Shown: piece by piece, positions 12,647 to 13,426 of the stretch
Numbering within the stretch: position 1 is the first letter of the stretch
How the letters are laid out: every line of letters starts with the position of its first letter
Assembly (NCBI GenBank): GCA_910586535.1
Contig: CAJUHS010000039.1
Location: 1-13,426, forward strand
DNA from: an uncultured Oscillospiraceae bacterium
GTDB taxonomy: Bacteria > Bacillota > Clostridia > Oscillospirales > Ruminococcaceae
DNA length: 13,426 bases
Reading direction: 5' to 3'
Program-made: the position numbers and the translations under genes
Notes under the pieces: model-generated
Databases searched by the model: none
Seen by the model: only the letters and a program-made list of their open reading frames with translations
Told to the model about the DNA's origin: nothing

Positions 12647-12880
12647 TTAAGTTTTGAATTTATTTACATTTGGATCAAGAGGAATTTCCTTGCCGGCAAG
12701 ATTTTCAAACCAGCTTTCAAAATCCTTGATACGAACAAATACTCTTTGTCCAACTTTAAAACTCGGAAATTGTGGCTGAACCATTACAATACGTGCATAT
12801 CGTTCATTTACTTTAAGAATTTTTGAAATATCACGATAATCGTATAATTCAGAAAATTCTTTAGAGCTTTTTTTAGCCAT
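12647..12880 (-). CDS. xis: excisionase-like helix-turn-helix protein
   Basis: A 77-residue DNA-binding protein of the excisionase/MerR-like winged-helix type (HTH_17): LYDYRDISKILKVNERYARIVM forms the helix-turn-helix, and FPSFKVGQRVFVRIKDFESWFEN is the usual wing and closing helix. Excisionases bend DNA at the element ends and turn a tyrosine or serine recombinase towards excision. Its position as the first gene inside the tRNA attachment site supports that role, but no integrase is next to it, so a plain regulator is also possible. Start ATG follows AAAGGAG. Confidence 0.75.
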   Translation of the reverse strand: MAKKSSKEFSELYDYRDISKILKVNERYARIVMVQPQFPSFKVGQRVFVRIKDFESWFENLAGKEIPLDPNVNKFKT

Positions 12881-13152
12881 ATTTTATTTTTCTCCTTTCG
12901 GTGGTTGCAATCTTATCTTTGTATACTTGTGGCATAATAGCAAAGTTATACATACTATTATTAATGACATATTATTCTCTTCCTGTTTATATAAAAAATA
13001 TTTCTTTGCAATAAAAAAAGATAGTAAACCAAGTACATTACTTGATGTAATATACTTGGTTTACTATCCTTTATATACTCCCATATTAACAATAGGAATT
13101 ATTAAATCAGTATTTGAAAAAATTTGAATTTTTATTAACTGGCGTTATGATA
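12881..13152. other. element-end non-coding region
   Basis: No gene is visible between the excisionase-like gene and the tRNA remnant. The region is AT-rich and holds the strong hairpin at 13020-13068. The promoter for the leftward genes should lie at about 12890-12990, but no convincing -35/-10 pair can be picked out by eye. Integrase arm-binding sites, if any, would be expected here. Confidence 0.5.
13013..13068 (-). terminator. intrinsic terminator, leftward, long stem
   Basis: A 16-bp perfect arm, GATAGTAAACCAAGTA (13020-13035), pairs with TACTTGGTTTACTATC (13053-13068). It is extended by ATTAC/GTAAT across one C-A mismatch, leaving a TTGAT loop. On the minus strand the stem is followed by seven T (13013-13019), the form of a strong intrinsic terminator for transcription coming from the host side. 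There is no T-run in the plus direction. Confidence 0.75.
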
Positions 13153-13197
<45 letters not shown>

Positions 13198-13206
13198 AAA
13201 TAAAAA

Positions 13207-13301
13207 GTCAAGCTATTCAAATTGTTTTCCTAAAAGTAAAAGCAAATGAAAACATTAAGCGAAAAACATTTTCACACAAATTTCGCATTGAATAGCTTGA
13301 C
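13207..13301. repeat. 14-bp inverted repeat GTCAAGCTATTCAA / TTGAATAGCTTGAC
   Basis: Perfect arms at 13207-13220 and 13288-13301 are separated by 67 bases. The right arm overlaps the -35 element of the consensus promoter. It might be a pair of operator half-regions or the ends of a small inserted or inverted segment just downstream of the tRNA remnant. Confidence 0.55.
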
Positions 13302-13325
13302 AAATGTATTAAAACCCTGTATAAT
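13297..13325 (+). promoter_or_regulatory. consensus sigma-A promoter on host side
   Basis: TTGACA at 13297-13302, a 17-base spacer and TATAAT at 13320-13325: a perfect housekeeping promoter reading right. The predicted start is near 13332. The -35 overlaps the right arm of a 14-bp inverted repeat. Confidence 0.85.
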
Positions 13326-13331
13326 TGATAC

Positions 13332-13426
13332 AGGATAAGAAAGCATTCACTAAGTCATTCAGATGGTGTGACATCTGCGTGATAGTTCGTAAGGTTTGTC
13401 GGCTAAACAAGCCTTACGAGTGGGTG
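13332..13426 (+). ncRNA. structured leader or small RNA, three-way junction (partial)
   Basis: Starting right after the promoter, three helices can be drawn. An outer stem pairs CATTCACT (13344-13351) with AGTGGGTG (13419-13426), with two G-U pairs. Hairpin one is CAGATG/CATCTG (13360-13365 and 13372-13377). Hairpin two is a 12-bp stem, CGTAAGGTTTGT/ACAAGCCTTACG (13388-13399 and 13407-13418), with a CGGCTAA loop. I do not recognise a known riboswitch class. It may be a leader of the next host gene or an independent small RNA; the window ends here. Confidence 0.5.

Noticed and set aside
13246..13338. 30-codon plus-strand ORF beginning MKTLSEKHF
   Set aside because: No Shine-Dalgarno, and it runs through a perfect consensus promoter, so it is probably accidental.

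Overview
The window looks like one end of an integrated, mobilizable element in a low-to-moderate-GC Firmicute, most likely a clostridial gut bacterium (Ruminococcus/Oscillospiraceae type). The evidence is the purine-rich Shine-Dalgarno sites, AT-rich intergenic DNA, a RepA_N-type initiator, a MobC/MobP pair and the small-protein content. The genus is inference. Nearly everything lies on the minus strand and reads right to left as one compact, overlapping gene cluster.

Right edge (about 13153-13426): the 3' part of an initiator tRNA-fMet gene starts exactly at the anticodon loop and runs through CCA, with unrelated DNA to its left. This is the attachment-site remnant expected where an element integrated into a tRNA 3' end. 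The element lies to the left and host chromosome to the right. The host side has a perfect consensus promoter followed by a leader that folds on paper into a three-way junction. Inside the element end are a 21-bp-stem terminator hairpin reading leftward and an excisionase-like HTH gene. No integrase is in the window.

Mobilization module (about 9357-11580): an AT-rich, dyad-rich non-coding stretch (candidate oriT), then mobC and a MobP-type relaxase. Downstream are four small membrane-anchored proteins. One carries a copy of two segments of the relaxase C-terminal tail behind a transmembrane helix.

Accessory module (about 1255-7973): a B12-binding-like radical SAM protein, a tandemly duplicated small membrane protein, three small unrecognised proteins, an SF2 DEAH helicase split by a one-base frameshift, an XRE regulator, a two-TM protein, a zinc-ribbon protein, a small basic protein and a DUF5131 (phage Gp37/Gp68) radical-SAM-like protein. 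A 15-bp palindrome, TTCCCCANTGGGGAA, recurs four times in this module. Three copies sit just upstream of ribosome binding sites.

Left edge (1-1219): a RepA_N initiator gene whose middle contains six head-to-tail ~23-bp repeats. The period is not a multiple of three, so these look like DNA-level iterons, consistent with an origin embedded in repA. Its 3' end overlaps, convergently, the last codons of a VapC/PIN toxin gene entering from the left.

Read together, the element can probably replicate after excision (RepA), be nicked and transferred using its own MobC/relaxase, possibly with a helper transfer apparatus, and carries an uncharacterised cargo of two radical-SAM-like proteins, a helicase and many small proteins.
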